Below, one piece after another: positions 36,054 through 46,800 of a DNA stretch of 64,000 nucleotides (positions are counted from its first letter, which is position 1; every line of letters starts with the position of its first letter). Origin of the DNA: an uncultured Sulfitobacter sp. (GTDB taxonomy: Bacteria; Pseudomonadota; Alphaproteobacteria; Rhodobacterales; Rhodobacteraceae); assembly GCF_947499945.1 (NCBI RefSeq), contig NZ_CANMQD010000008.1, positions 1 to 64,000 of the forward strand, written 5' to 3'. The notes under the pieces were generated by a model that made no database searches, was not told the DNA's origin, and was given only the letters and a program-made list of their open reading frames with translations. The translations under genes were made by a program, and so were the position numbers.

Positions 36054-36289
36054 TTGCGCCTTTCGTTCTTCTTAAAAATAGACAGCACCTCTAATAGATG
36101 CACTGCATATAAGGCGGGTTCAAGAACACCGGAATGGTATTGCCGACACCGCAGATGGTGCCGACAATCACACCTATGTCAAGGAATCTACACACGCAAC
36201 TTGGTTTGCAAAGGCTGTTTGTTGTTGCCCCTGCAAATCCTGCAAGAAGATCCCGCCACACCCCCTGAAACGCCCAGCCCTACAGGCCT

Positions 36290-39200
36290 CTATGAAAACA
36301 GGAAGTCATCCACATCAATGTTGCCTGCCTGACCGGTGAGAATAATCAGATTGTTTTGCGCACTGATACGCACATCGGCGCCATCGTCGGCAACACTGAT
36401 ATCAGCAAAGCTGTTCACGCCGGCCAGACCCTCAAACATCATCAAGTCCAGACCGTCCTGATAGTCCAGAATGATATCCGTTCCAAAATTGTTTCCGAAT
36501 ACAAACAGGTCTGCCCCGCCATATCCGCGCAGTTGGTCATTACCCAAACCACCCTTGAGCGTATTGGCACCACTGCTGCCGTTAATCAGATCATCAAAAT
36601 CCGACCCGATGATATTCTCGATGCTGTTGAAACTGTCGAGGATGGCATGGCTGCCGGAACCGCCGCCCGCAAAGCCTGTTGCAAGGCTGACGTTTACAAA
36701 CCCCTCAGAGGACGCATAGCTGACAGTATCTGTTCCCCCATAGCCCTGCAGCACGTCCGCCCCTGCGCCACCTTCGAGAATATTGTCCTCATCCGATCCG
36801 TTCAGGATATCGTTAAAGCGCGAGCCGATCAGGTTTTCGATGCTCAAGAACGTATCGCCAATTGCATGGCTGCTGCTCCCGCCCCCCGCAAAACCTGTGG
36901 CAAGACTGACGTTTACGAAGTTCTCCGAGGCTGCATAGCTGGCCGTATCAGACCCGCCGTTGCCCCGCAGCGTATCTCCGCCACGGCCCCCCTCCAGAAT
37001 GTTGTCCGCGTTAGATCCATTCAGAATATCGGCAAAGCGCGAGCCCAGGAAGCCTTCGATCGAGGTAAAGCTGTCACCAGCCGCATCCCCTCCCCCGCTA
37101 TAGCCGGTCAGCAGGCTGACATTCACGCCCGCTCCGGATGTCGCATAGCTCACGACGTCCAGTCCTGCGCCACCTTGCAGGTCATCACTACCCGTCCCAC
37201 CGATCAACAGGTCATCACCATCATAGCCGCGCAAGGTATCCGCACCTGCACCGCCCGAAAGGGTATTGCCCACAGCCGAGCCGTTGAGGATGTCATTATG
37301 CACACTGCCCTGCAGGTTTTCGATCGAAACGAATACATCCCCCACAGCATCGGTGCCTGCTGTATATCCCGTCAACAAGCTGACGTTCACTGCAGATCCC
37401 GCATCCGAATAACTGGCGGTATCTGTGCCGTCCCCCCCGTCAAGCCGGTCTGCACCGCCACGCCCACGCAGCAAGTCGTCACCAGAGCCGCCCTCAAGCG
37501 ACTGTGCAGTCGCATCACCTGAAAGCTGGTCGCCAAAGCGCGAACCGATCAGATTCTCGATAGAGATGAACACATCGCCGAGTGCATCACCACCTGCGGC
37601 ATATCCGGACGCAAGGCTCACATTCACACCCGTACTTGAGGTGCTGTAACTGGCAGTATCGGTTCCACCATTCCCGTTGAGCGTATCTGCACCACGCCCC
37701 CCTTCGAGGGTATTGGTGCCGTTTGAGCCATTGAGGATATCGGCAAACCGCGATCCACGTAGCCCTTCGATAGAGATGAACGTATCTCCAACCGCGTCGC
37801 CACCAGCCACATAACCGGTCAGCAGGCTCGCGTTTACAGCAGCCCCTGAACCCGCATAGCTCGCGATGTCATTCCCTGACCTGCCGTTGAGAATATCTGC
37901 CCCCGCACCGCCTTCCAGAACGTTCTGCCCGTCAGTGCCTGTCAGACGGTCCTCAAACCTACTGCCCGTCAGGTTTTCGATGGAAAAGAATGTGTCCCCC
38001 GCGGCATGCGTACCTGCTGTGTAGCCAGTTTGCAGGCTGACGTTTACCGCATCCACAGCATCGGAGTAGCTGGCCGTATCGCTGCCATCGCCACCATACA
38101 GACGGTCGGCGCCTCCGCGTCCGCGCAACAGGTCATCGCCAAAACTCCCCGTGAGCGCCTGCGCTGTTCCATCCCCCGAAAGCTGGTCGTCAAAGGCCGA
38201 ACCCGTGAGGTGTTCGATGCTGAAAAAGACATCTCCCGTTGCATCACCGCCTGCCGCATAGCCCGACGAAAGGCTCACGTTCACGCCCGCGTTCGAGCTT
38301 AGATAGCTCGCCGTGTCATTGCCGCCATTGCCGCGCAGTACGTCAGCACCCTGACCGCCTTCCAACACGCTCGCGCCGTTCGACCCGTTCAAAATATCAT
38401 CGAACCGGCTGCCCTTCAAACTTTCGATCGACACAAATGTATCGCCTGCCGCATGACCTCCCGCTGCAAACCCTGTCAGCAGGCTCACATTAACTGCGGC
38501 ATTCGAAGCGCTGTAGTCGGCAAGATCGGTAGAACTGCCACCATCAAGACGGTCTGCCCCGACCCCGCCTGCCAGCGTGTCGCGCCCCGCCCCGCCATAA
38601 AGCCGGTCATCACCGCCAAAACCCAGCAGGACATCATTCCCCTCACCGCCCAAAATCCGGTCTATGGCATTGCCACCGGAGACATGGTCATTACCGTCCA
38701 GCGCGTTGATCAGGTTACGTCCCGAGCTGGCGATGATTGTATCGGCCAGCTCCGAACCATCTGTCCTGATCTCTCCAAGGTCAGTACGCACCGACCAGAC
38801 AGACAGGTCAATCTCGGCAGTTTGCCCAACTGAATCTGTGGCCCGCAGCCGGACATCATTTTCGCCATAGTTTTGCGGCCCTCGACCAAACAGGCGGTCC
38901 GCATAGCTGCTAAAGGCCATCCAGCTTGGCAATGCTCCAACCACGGACCAGTCGAGATCAGGATCGTCAAAATCGACAATGGTGTTTTGCCCCAGATCAA
39001 GACGCAGCGCAGACCCCTGCTCGATGAAAATATTGCGGTCTTCCAGAACAACAACAGGTGCAAGATTGGGGCTGCTGGACGTCTCGAAACGCGCATTGGT
39101 CGCCAAGTCTGTTTCGGACACATCCGTCACATAAAGAATCTCACGCCAATCCGTACTTCCCGCCTCGTCCCAGTCATAATTGAACTGGAGATAGGCATAT

Positions 39201-42200
39201 GTGGTCCCACCCGTCACACGCAGAACTTCATCGGCAAAGGGGTCACTGCCTGTGTAGCCCGCAGCATCCAGCAGACGAGACACATCAATAATGTCTCCCC
39301 CTGCTCCAACAGTCATATCGGTGATTGTGTCAATTTCTCCCTGAACGGCTTCGATCAGGACAAACCGGTCACTGCCTGATCCACCAGCCAGCGTATTGCT
39401 GCCCCCGTTTCCGGTCAGCACGTTATTCAGGGCATTTCCCGTCAAGGTATTGTCGCGCTGGTTGCCCATGGCATGGGTCGCCGTGTTGCCCAACAATGTC
39501 AGCCGCTCGATGTTGCCGGACAATGCATGGTTCACAAAACTGCGAACCTCGTCTGTACCTGCGTTAGAGTATTCGATGACCTTGTCACCGATACTGTCCA
39601 CAGTGAACGTGTCGTTCCCCCGTCCACCGAACATGGTGTCACTGCCGCCCTGACCGTCAATGACGTTGTGATAGTCATTGCCCATGATGATATTATCGGC
39701 AGCGTTCCCGTTGGCATCATATTGCCCGTTATTGGCGAATGTAATATTTTCGATGTCATCAACAAGCGTGAAAATAGAGGTGTTGATTACGATTGTGTCG
39801 ATGCCACCTGCGGCCTGCTCCACCACCACGTCACCCGCATTGTCGATGAGATAGGTATCATTGCCGTCGCCGCCGACCATCGTGTCGGCACCACTACCAC
39901 CATCCAGCAAGTCATCGCCCTGACCACCGATCAAACTGTCGTCGCCACTCGACCCTTCGAGCGTGTCATTACCACCGGAACCAGCCAGCGTATCATTCTG
40001 GCTTCGCCCTTCGATGAAGTTGTCGCTGGCATTGCCTGTACCGCTCAGACCTACAGAATAACTGTTAAAGCTGAGATTTTCGAGGTTCGCCGCCAGTGTC
40101 CATGTGCTTATTTCGGAGATAACGTTGTCATCGCCTCGGTTCTGACTTTCCTCGATCCTGTCACCCGCATCATCCACATAGTAGGTATCATCACCGCCAC
40201 CACCCAGCATCGTATCCGCACCATCGTAGCCGTTGATCAGATTGTCGCCCGCATTGCCTTCGATGAAGTTGTCGAACCCGTTGCCATAGCCATCAAGGTC
40301 TTCCGAACCTGTCAGGCGAAGAGCTTCCATATTGCTACCCAAACTGACCGAAACCGAAGAAATGATACGGTCATACCCCGCATTCGCAGACTCGCTTGCG
40401 CTGTCGTTTGTGTTGTCAAAGATATAGGTGTCATCACCGGCAAGCCCGTACATGCGGTCATAATCAGCCCCACCATTCAGTACATTATCGCCCGTGTTCC
40501 CGTAGATCGTATTGCGCTGTGCATTACCGGTCGCATTGATACCCGCACTGCCCGTCAGTGTGAGGTTTTCAATCGCGCTGCCCAGCACAAAGCTGGTGTC
40601 GGAATTCACAAGGTCAGTCCCTTCACCGCTCCGTTCAATCACAGTATCGCCTGCCCCGACATAATAAGTGTCGTTGCCGGCGCCTCCTTCAAACCGGTTC
40701 GCCCCGGCATTGCCGCGCAAGGTATTTCCAAGTGTGTTGCCGACCCCGTCCAGATTGGCCGTTCCGGTGAACGTCAGGTTTTCCACATAATCGGACAAGG
40801 TGAAATCGACGCTGGCAAAGACCTCGTCTGTGCCGCCACTCGAGCTGTCTTCGACAACAATATCGGAAAGGTTATCGACAAAGTAACGGTCACTCCCCGA
40901 GCGCCCCTCCATCCAATCCGCACCCGATCCGCCATCAAGATAGTCAGCGCTGTTGCTTCCGATCAGAACATCCGTTCCGCCCCCACCCGAGAGCAGAGCG
41001 GTCGAGCTGCTTGTGACTTCCAGAAAATCATCGCCAGAGCCAGAATACACGGCGACACCGCTTGTCTCGATTGTAGCGATGTTATCCAGCTCTCCCAGAA
41101 GATAGACACCGCGCTCGTCAAACGCACGCTCGCCGCCCCCGGCCAGACGCAAATCCTCAATCGCATCCGTCAAATCACCGCTGATATGGTCCAGCCCGTA
41201 GGTCTCCAGCAAGGCATTGATCTGCGTGTTGATCTCGCTGTTGGACACGCCGTTGGATTGCCCGATAAAGCGGAGCGCATTTTCCATCTCGCCAAGATAG
41301 GCAGGGATATTGCGCACCTCGTCTTGCGGCACAAGCGCGTCAACAGCTTCGACATAGATCTCGAAGTCTTGCAGTCCGAACAAGCGGTCAACATTCACTG
41401 AATAGACAAGCCCCGTCAGCGCACCCGCCATCGGACCCACGGTCAAAAAGCGTGCCGCAAACTGGTCCATGGTCTCGGCCCATGCCGCTTCCAGATTACC
41501 CACAGCAAAGGCGGGGGGGTTGGTCTGTGGCGGGTTGGTGCCGGCCTGAATCCACGGCGTTCCGGTCATCGCCTCCAGAACGGCCAACTGACGTGCATCA
41601 AAATTGCCGCCGCGGCTGGCAGGGTCGATCCCTGTGGCTCCGGCCCATTCGATCATGATCGCCTCGATCCGCTCGCGGACCTGACCAAACTGTGATGGTG
41701 TCAGGGTCTGGAAACTTTGCACCAGTGACAACAGCGAGGCATTTATCGTCATCGCTTCTTGCAGATTGGCCAGCGTACCGTATCCGCGCACATTGGGCAG
41801 GCTTTCAGCCGCCGCCGAGAGCGGCACACTGCCTTGGGTATAGGTATTGACGCTGTCGGTCTGCATCCAGACATCCACCAGCAAGCGCTGCGTGCCTGCG
41901 GTGGTGGTATACGATCCCTGCTCGTGGATCAGGTTTTCAGCTGCGGTAAAGTTCACGGTGGTAAAGTTCAAACCGAACGAGGCCACCCCGTTGGCCGCAA
42001 GGCTTTGCAATTCGCCCGCATCGGTAACACCGTCCTCGTTCAGATCGCGCCAGATGCGCAGATCCGACCAAATCGCATCGCTGGAATCAATGGTGCCGTC
42101 GTTGTTGCTGTCATAGGTCGCCAACTCGGCGAAACCCGACTGGCCGGGATCGCCGATCAGCTCGCCCACATTGTCGATGATACCATTGCCGTTCTCGTCA

Positions 42201-43027
42201 ATCGCAACAAACCCGTCTTCGCCCGTCAGCCAGCCCGTGGCCTCGGCAAAGCCGTCATTGTCCATATCAAAGAACACACCACTGTCGGCCATGGATTTGA
42301 GCGTGATGCCGTTGGGGCCAAGGTCCACAATAAGAGGATCGCGCGGCGGCTGGAGGGATTGACCGTATTGGCTTTCGATGAAGTCAAAGAAATCACCGAT
42401 GGTTTGGTCGCCCTCTTCTGCGACCAGAAAAACCAGCCTTGGGGGCAGGTCGCCATTAAGATACAGGGTGACCAGATCCTCTTCGGAGATGTTTTCGGCC
42501 ATGTATTCGACAAGCAGATCAGTCAGCCGCCCTCCTTGACCTGCGCCTGGGTACTCTCCGTCGGACCCTCTGTTATCATCATCAATGCCAACGGGGTTGT
42601 CTGGAAAAGTATCGTTCACATCGATGCCAATCGCATCAAGTAACGACGCGATTGTCGAGTTGCTGTTAACACCGTTCGAACGCGCCGCAGGTGGATCAGG
42701 ATCGTAATCTATTTCAGCATCGTTCATTTGCTCGGACATCCCGATAAGCTGGTCCCACAGCTTGTCGGCATCACGCCCCTCAAGATCAAGAACGACACTG
42801 CCCCTTTCGGCACGCGCAGCATCAGTGTCGGGACGTTGATCACCTTGATCAATCGTCTGAAGAGGCTCATCGATATTCAAAATCAGATCACCAAAGAACG
42901 GCACAGTCCCTGAATAGCCACCACGAATGACCGACTCCTGCCCCGTATCATCGACATGCACCAAATAAAGGTGACCGGCGCCATTAGAGCCTGGGACCGG
43001 ATATGCCTCAATTCTAATTTCCGACAT
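36290..43027 (-). CDS. Giant RTX protein with FrpC-type self-processing module
   Basis: A 2245-residue type I secretion substrate. Residues 1-229: unrecognised region including NSNSTIASLLDAIGI. Residues 230-390: a FrpC-like self-processing module beginning at the Asp230-Pro231 bond (RDPLIVDLGPNGITL), with the EF-hand-like calcium loops DMDNDGFAEATGW, DENGNGIIDNVGEL, DSNNDGTIDSSD and DLNEDGVTDAGEL. In Neisseria FrpC this module cleaves the Asp-Pro bond when calcium rises and can link the new end to a lysine. About 400-680: helical region. About 690-1300: hemolysin-type repeats. About 1370-1460: cadherin/Ig-like domain. About 1480-2160: nine VNVSL-type RTX units, then the serralysin-like C-terminal secretion domain (LFVFGNNFGTDIILDYQDG). 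It starts 2 bases after the exported 43030-43767 gene. Confidence 0.9.
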   Translation of the reverse strand: MSEIRIEAYPVPGSNGAGHLYLVHVDDTGQESVIRGGYSGTVPFFGDLILNIDEPLQTIDQGDQRPDTDAARAERGSVVLDLEGRDADKLWDQLIGMSEQMNDAEIDYDPDPPAARSNGVNSNSTIASLLDAIGIDVNDTFPDNPVGIDDDNRGSDGEYPGAGQGGRLTDLLVEYMAENISEEDLVTLYLNGDLPPRLVFLVAEEGDQTIGDFFDFIESQYGQSLQPPRDPLIVDLGPNGITLKSMADSGVFFDMDNDGFAEATGWLTGEDGFVAIDENGNGIIDNVGELIGDPGQSGFAELATYDSNNDGTIDSSDAIWSDLRIWRDLNEDGVTDAGELQSLAANGVASFGLNFTTVNFTAAENLIHEQGSYTTTAGTQRLLVDVWMQTDSVNTYTQGSVPLSAAAESLPNVRGYGTLANLQEAMTINASLLSLVQSFQTLTPSQFGQVRERIEAIMIEWAGATGIDPASRGGNFDARQLAVLEAMTGTPWIQAGTNPPQTNPPAFAVGNLEAAWAETMDQFAARFLTVGPMAGALTGLVYSVNVDRLFGLQDFEIYVEAVDALVPQDEVRNIPAYLGEMENALRFIGQSNGVSNSEINTQINALLETYGLDHISGDLTDAIEDLRLAGGGERAFDERGVYLLGELDNIATIETSGVAVYSGSGDDFLEVTSSSTALLSGGGGTDVLIGSNSADYLDGGSGADWMEGRSGSDRYFVDNLSDIVVEDSSSGGTDEVFASVDFTLSDYVENLTFTGTANLDGVGNTLGNTLRGNAGANRFEGGAGNDTYYVGAGDTVIERSGEGTDLVNSDTSFVLGSAIENLTLTGSAGINATGNAQRNTIYGNTGDNVLNGGADYDRMYGLAGDDTYIFDNTNDSASESANAGYDRIISSVSVSLGSNMEALRLTGSEDLDGYGNGFDNFIEGNAGDNLINGYDGADTMLGGGGDDTYYVDDAGDRIEESQNRGDDNVISEISTWTLAANLENLSFNSYSVGLSGTGNASDNFIEGRSQNDTLAGSGGNDTLEGSSGDDSLIGGQGDDLLDGGSGADTMVGGDGNDTYLIDNAGDVVVEQAAGGIDTIVINTSIFTLVDDIENITFANNGQYDANGNAADNIIMGNDYHNVIDGQGGSDTMFGGRGNDTFTVDSIGDKVIEYSNAGTDEVRSFVNHALSGNIERLTLLGNTATHAMGNQRDNTLTGNALNNVLTGNGGSNTLAGGSGSDRFVLIEAVQGEIDTITDMTVGAGGDIIDVSRLLDAAGYTGSDPFADEVLRVTGGTTYAYLQFNYDWDEAGSTDWREILYVTDVSETDLATNARFETSSSPNLAPVVVLEDRNIFIEQGSALRLDLGQNTIVDFDDPDLDWSVVGALPSWMAFSSYADRLFGRGPQNYGENDVRLRATDSVGQTAEIDLSVWSVRTDLGEIRTDGSELADTIIASSGRNLINALDGNDHVSGGNAIDRILGGEGNDVLLGFGGDDRLYGGAGRDTLAGGVGADRLDGGSSTDLADYSASNAAVNVSLLTGFAAGGHAAGDTFVSIESLKGSRFDDILNGSNGASVLEGGQGADVLRGNGGNDTASYLSSNAGVNVSLSSGYAAGGDATGDVFFSIEHLTGSAFDDQLSGDGTAQALTGSFGDDLLRGRGGADRLYGGDGSDTASYSDAVDAVNVSLQTGYTAGTHAAGDTFFSIENLTGSRFEDRLTGTDGQNVLEGGAGADILNGRSGNDIASYAGSGAAVNASLLTGYVAGGDAVGDTFISIEGLRGSRFADILNGSNGTNTLEGGRGADTLNGNGGTDTASYSTSSTGVNVSLASGYAAGGDALGDVFISIENLIGSRFGDQLSGDATAQSLEGGSGDDLLRGRGGADRLDGGDGTDTASYSDAGSAVNVSLLTGYTAGTDAVGDVFVSIENLQGSVHNDILNGSAVGNTLSGGAGADTLRGYDGDDLLIGGTGSDDLQGGAGLDVVSYATSGAGVNVSLLTGYSGGGDAAGDSFTSIEGFLGSRFADILNGSNADNILEGGRGGDTLRGNGGSDTASYAASENFVNVSLATGFAGGGSSSHAIGDTFLSIENLIGSRFNDILNGSDEDNILEGGAGADVLQGYGGTDTVSYASSEGFVNVSLATGFAGGGSGSHAILDSFNSIENIIGSDFDDLINGSSGANTLKGGLGNDQLRGYGGADLFVFGNNFGTDIILDYQDGLDLMMFEGLAGVNSFADISVADDGADVRISAQNNLIILTGQAGNIDVDDFLFS
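36600..38560 (-). repeat. Nine tandem VNVSL/SIENL RTX units of the 2245-residue protein
   Basis: Nine copies of a roughly 70-residue unit, each with VNVSLxTG, a GDxFxSIENLxGS turn and GGxGAD-type nonapeptides. The copies are similar enough at DNA level to allow recombination. Boundaries are approximate. Confidence 0.75.
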
Positions 43028-43029
43028 AA

Positions 43030-43767
43030 TTACTTTTCCTTATTCAATTCATCGTCAAACTGGCGTGCAAGCAGCGCCATATCAATTTTGCATTCATGGG
43101 GTTTATTATATCCGGTAATTATCCGGCTCTGCGGATCAACTGTAATGCAGACCCCTTTGGGAAGGTTGGGAGACATATTTCCACCAATATCCGCCTCAAA
43201 ACTGGCAAGCGGGAAAGGCCCTTGAAACAGGACCACCTCGTCTGGCGTTTCACGGTGCAAAACCAGCCCTGTTGCTTTGGCAAACTCCAAAAAGTTATCC
43301 GCATCAGCATCACCCGCCGGAAACTTTCGGTGGATAAAGTCGGCATAGTCTTTTTCTTCCAGAAAACATTCAGGACCCAGAGCATCAGCAACGTTCACAT
43401 GGGCACCGGACATGAAATAAGCACGTATATGCGTGTTTTTTACCTGCTCGCCGTCACGCTCGAAGGCTGCAAATATTTGCAATCCGTCCTGTGAAGCAGA
43501 ATAGAGGTCATATTTACGGCCAGACGTGCCTGAGAGTTGCCGTTCAAAGCCAAAGCTGAAATGCCCCACACGTTGAAAGCCGTTCTTAACCTCTTCAGCC
43601 GTTTTACCAACAAAATCCGAAGTCTTCTTTTCCAACTCAAAATAAATACTTTTACTCAATACCATTTCGTTACAGTGCATATTATCCTCGGACTGACCAT
43701 AAACGGCACCACCCCTCAGCAATGCAATTGTACAGATCAGTAAAGCAAATTTTTTCATAAATATCAT
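43030..43767 (-). CDS. Exported hypothetical protein, possible partner of the giant RTX protein
   Basis: A 245-residue protein with a Sec signal peptide: a KKF basic start, the hydrophobic stretch ALLICTIALL and a likely cleavage after AVYG. No lipobox Cys in the expected place. The mature part has scattered Cys (HCNEM; GPECFLEE; GVCITVD; HECKID) and no recognised family. Its TAA ends 2 bases before the start of the 2245-residue FrpC-like protein, and the next gene's AAGGA site overlaps its 3' end, so the two are certainly cotranscribed. In Neisseria the gene before frpC encodes FrpD, an exported lipoprotein that binds FrpC; the arrangement here is analogous, but sequence similarity to FrpD cannot be claimed. 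Confidence 0.75.
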   Translation of the reverse strand: MIFMKKFALLICTIALLRGGAVYGQSEDNMHCNEMVLSKSIYFELEKKTSDFVGKTAEEVKNGFQRVGHFSFGFERQLSGTSGRKYDLYSASQDGLQIFAAFERDGEQVKNTHIRAYFMSGAHVNVADALGPECFLEEKDYADFIHRKFPAGDADADNFLEFAKATGLVLHRETPDEVVLFQGPFPLASFEADIGGNMSPNLPKGVCITVDPQSRIITGYNKPHECKIDMALLARQFDDELNKEK

Positions 43768-43814
43768 AGTATTTTCTCAAATCACCTTAAGGAAATCCTA
43801 TTCTCAAAGCCACT

Positions 43815-46800
43815 CTAAAACACAAAATCGCCTACATCTAATAGGCCTGCGGCATCGCGCACCGTGACTATATTTCCAGCCCCGTCCCAGACCTGCGCGT
43901 CCGCGCCGCTGTCGCGGATCATCAGATCATCAATACCTGTGACCCCCGAATGCATAGAGAAGTCCAGCAGGTCCATGCCATCCTGAAAATCTGCAATTAC
44001 ATCCTGACCAAACCCGTCGGTAAAGACGAACAAATCCGCCCCCAGATACCCGCGCAACACATCATTGCCACCTGCACCGTCAAGACGGTTGGCGCCATGA
44101 TCCCCGTTCAGAATATCTGCATATACCGACCCTGTGAGGTTCTCGATCTGGATAAATGTATCGCCAACCGCATGAGAGCCTGATTGACCACCAGCAAACC
44201 CCGTCAGCAGAGATACGTTCACACCGCCAGCAGAGGACGCATAGCTCGCCCAGTCCGAACCGCCATTGCCATCGAGGACATCACCACCGGCTTTGCCCTC
44301 CAATACATTTGCGCCAGCATCCCCGTTCAACCGGTCGGCAAACCGCGAGCCGCGCAGGTTCTCGATCCCCTCCCAACTGTCGCCAATCGCATCACCGCCT
44401 GCACCACCACCCGCAAATCCCGAAGCAAGCGAGATGTTCACAAACGCAGCGCTGGTCGAATAATCGGCAGTGTCCATGCCGCCATAACCGCGCAGGACAT
44501 CCGCACCAAGGCCCCCGCGCAAGATATTGGCGCCCTGATCCCCGTTCAGAATATCATCATGATGCGAACCAATCAGGTTCTCGATACTGATCCAACTGTC
44601 CCCGCGTGCGTGACTGTCCGAACCACCACCCGCAAAGCCGGTCGCAAGCGAGATGTTCACAAAACTGCCCGAAGCCGCATAGCTGGCCCAATCCTGCCCG
44701 CCACCGCCCGCCAGAACATCACCGCCGCCCAGTCCAGCCAAAAGGTCTTCTCCACCATTACCGGCCAATGTGTTGTCACTGTGATCGCCCGTTAGACTGT
44801 CATCCTGCGCACTGCCCCAGATGTTCTCGAACCCTGCAATCACATCACCGCGTGCGTCGCTGTCCTGTGCCCCCCAAGCATATGCCGCCAACAACGAGAC
44901 ATCGACATGTCCTGCGGATCCGGAATAATCCAGCGTATCCTCGCCGCCATTCCCCTGAAGCGTGTCTGCACCCAATCCGCCCGCCAGCACATTCGCGCCA
45001 TTGTCCCCGTTCAGACGGTCCGCAAAGCGCGATCCGCGCAACGCTTCTATACCAGAGAATGTATCACCCGCCGCATGGCTACCAGTCCCGCCCCCGCTAT
45101 ATCCCGTCAGCAAGGAGACATTCACAAAGCCCTCAGATTGCGCATAGTCAGCTGTGTCAAATCCGCCATTGCCGTTCAGGCTGTCCGCACTGGCACCACC
45201 TGCAAGAATGTTGTCGTCGTTATTGCCATTCAGGCGGTCGGCAAAGTTTGAGCCGATCAGGTTTTCGATCGACATCCATTTGTCGCCCAAGGCAGCCGAT
45301 CCTATACCCCCTCCAGCAAATCCCGTTGACAGTGATACGTTTACAAAGGAAACACTGTCGCTGTAATCGGCCCAGTCCGAGCCGCCATAACCGTTCAAGA
45401 CATCAGCTCCTTCGCCACCACGCAGGATGTTGTTCCCGTGGTCCCCGTTCAGCCGGTCGCCAAAGCGTGACCCTGTCAGGTTCTCGATCCCTATCCAACG
45501 GTCAGCACTTGCATGATTGTCCGCACCGCCCCCCGCATACCCCGTCAGCAACGATGCGTTCACCCATCCGGCACTATCGGCATAATCAGCCCAGTCCATC
45601 CCAGCGCCACCAATCAGCGTGTCCGCTCCGCCACGTCCACGCAAGATGTCGTCCCCTGCACCCCCTGACAGAATGTTGCCTTCTGCGTCCCCACTGAGGC
45701 GGTCATCAACCTGACTACCTGTCAGGTTTTCAATCCCCGACAGCACATCGCCTGCCGCATCCCCACCCGCGATATAGCCCGTCAACAACGAGATATTTAC
45801 GCCTGCTGCACTGTCCGAATAGGTTGCCGTATCACGCCCCGCACCGCCATCAATGCGGTCTTGTCCCGCACGCCCGCGCAACAGATCATCTCCGCCACCA
45901 CCCAAAAGCATATTATGTCCAAGATCGCCTGACAGGGTATCTTGCATCCCCGATCCAGTGATCCCTTCAAAGCCCGAGATGCGATCATCCTGCGCATCGC
46001 CCCCCGCAGCAAAACCGGTCAGCAAAGATACATTCACCCCGCTGGTCGAGGCGCTGTAGGACAGCATATCACGCCCTGCGCCACCCGACAGGCGGTCACC
46101 GCCTTCACCCCCCTGCACCGTATCATCACCACTGCGCCCTTCGATAACATCCGCGCCAGCCAGCCCTGACAGCAGGTCATTCTCGCTGCCGCCTGTGATC
46201 CGCTCGGCCTGATCGGTGCCGACTTGCGTCATTGCATCGTTTTCCAGCACGATAATGCGCGCGCGCCCCGAGATGATCTCGACCTGTGCGCCTGCTATGG
46301 TCAGGATTTCAACAGAGAGGGTCTGATCCCCCGAGCCGATGGTATCATCCACAGTCGGATGCACGATTGCCGCGGTATTTTCCCCTGCCGCAATTGTCAC
46401 GGTATCGGTCAGGATTTCGGTCCCGTCCGCATCACTGATCCTGTAGGACACCACCAGATTGGCAATCGCAGCGCGGTCCAGTGCGAGCGTCGACTGTGCG
46501 GTACCGCCCTCGACGACAACGGCGTCGGACAGGATGATCTCATGGGGCAGCGGATCGTTTTCGCGCACCGTGCCACTCCATGAGTTATTTGAAACGCTGC
46601 CGCCATAGGTCGCGGGACCACCAAGAGTAACACCGTCTGCAAAAAACACTTTATCGCCAGTATAGACACTGTCGTTGGCTGTATTAATGGTAAAGCCGAT
46701 CGTGCTGCCCCCGCCCAGCTGCAGCGCGCGTTCATGGATCAGAACGTTGAAAACTGGCGTGTCGATGGCACCATAGTTCTGTCCCGTAGTCATGTTCTGC

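Noticed and set aside
36600-38560. Possible CRISPR-like or intergenic repeat array
   Set aside because: The regular repeats are in-frame protein repeats of about 210 bp without spacers of constant length; they encode RTX units.
39473-41401. 642-codon + strand open frame
   Set aside because: It is antisense to the giant RTX gene; repetitive RTX coding keeps the opposite strand open. No start signal or family motif.
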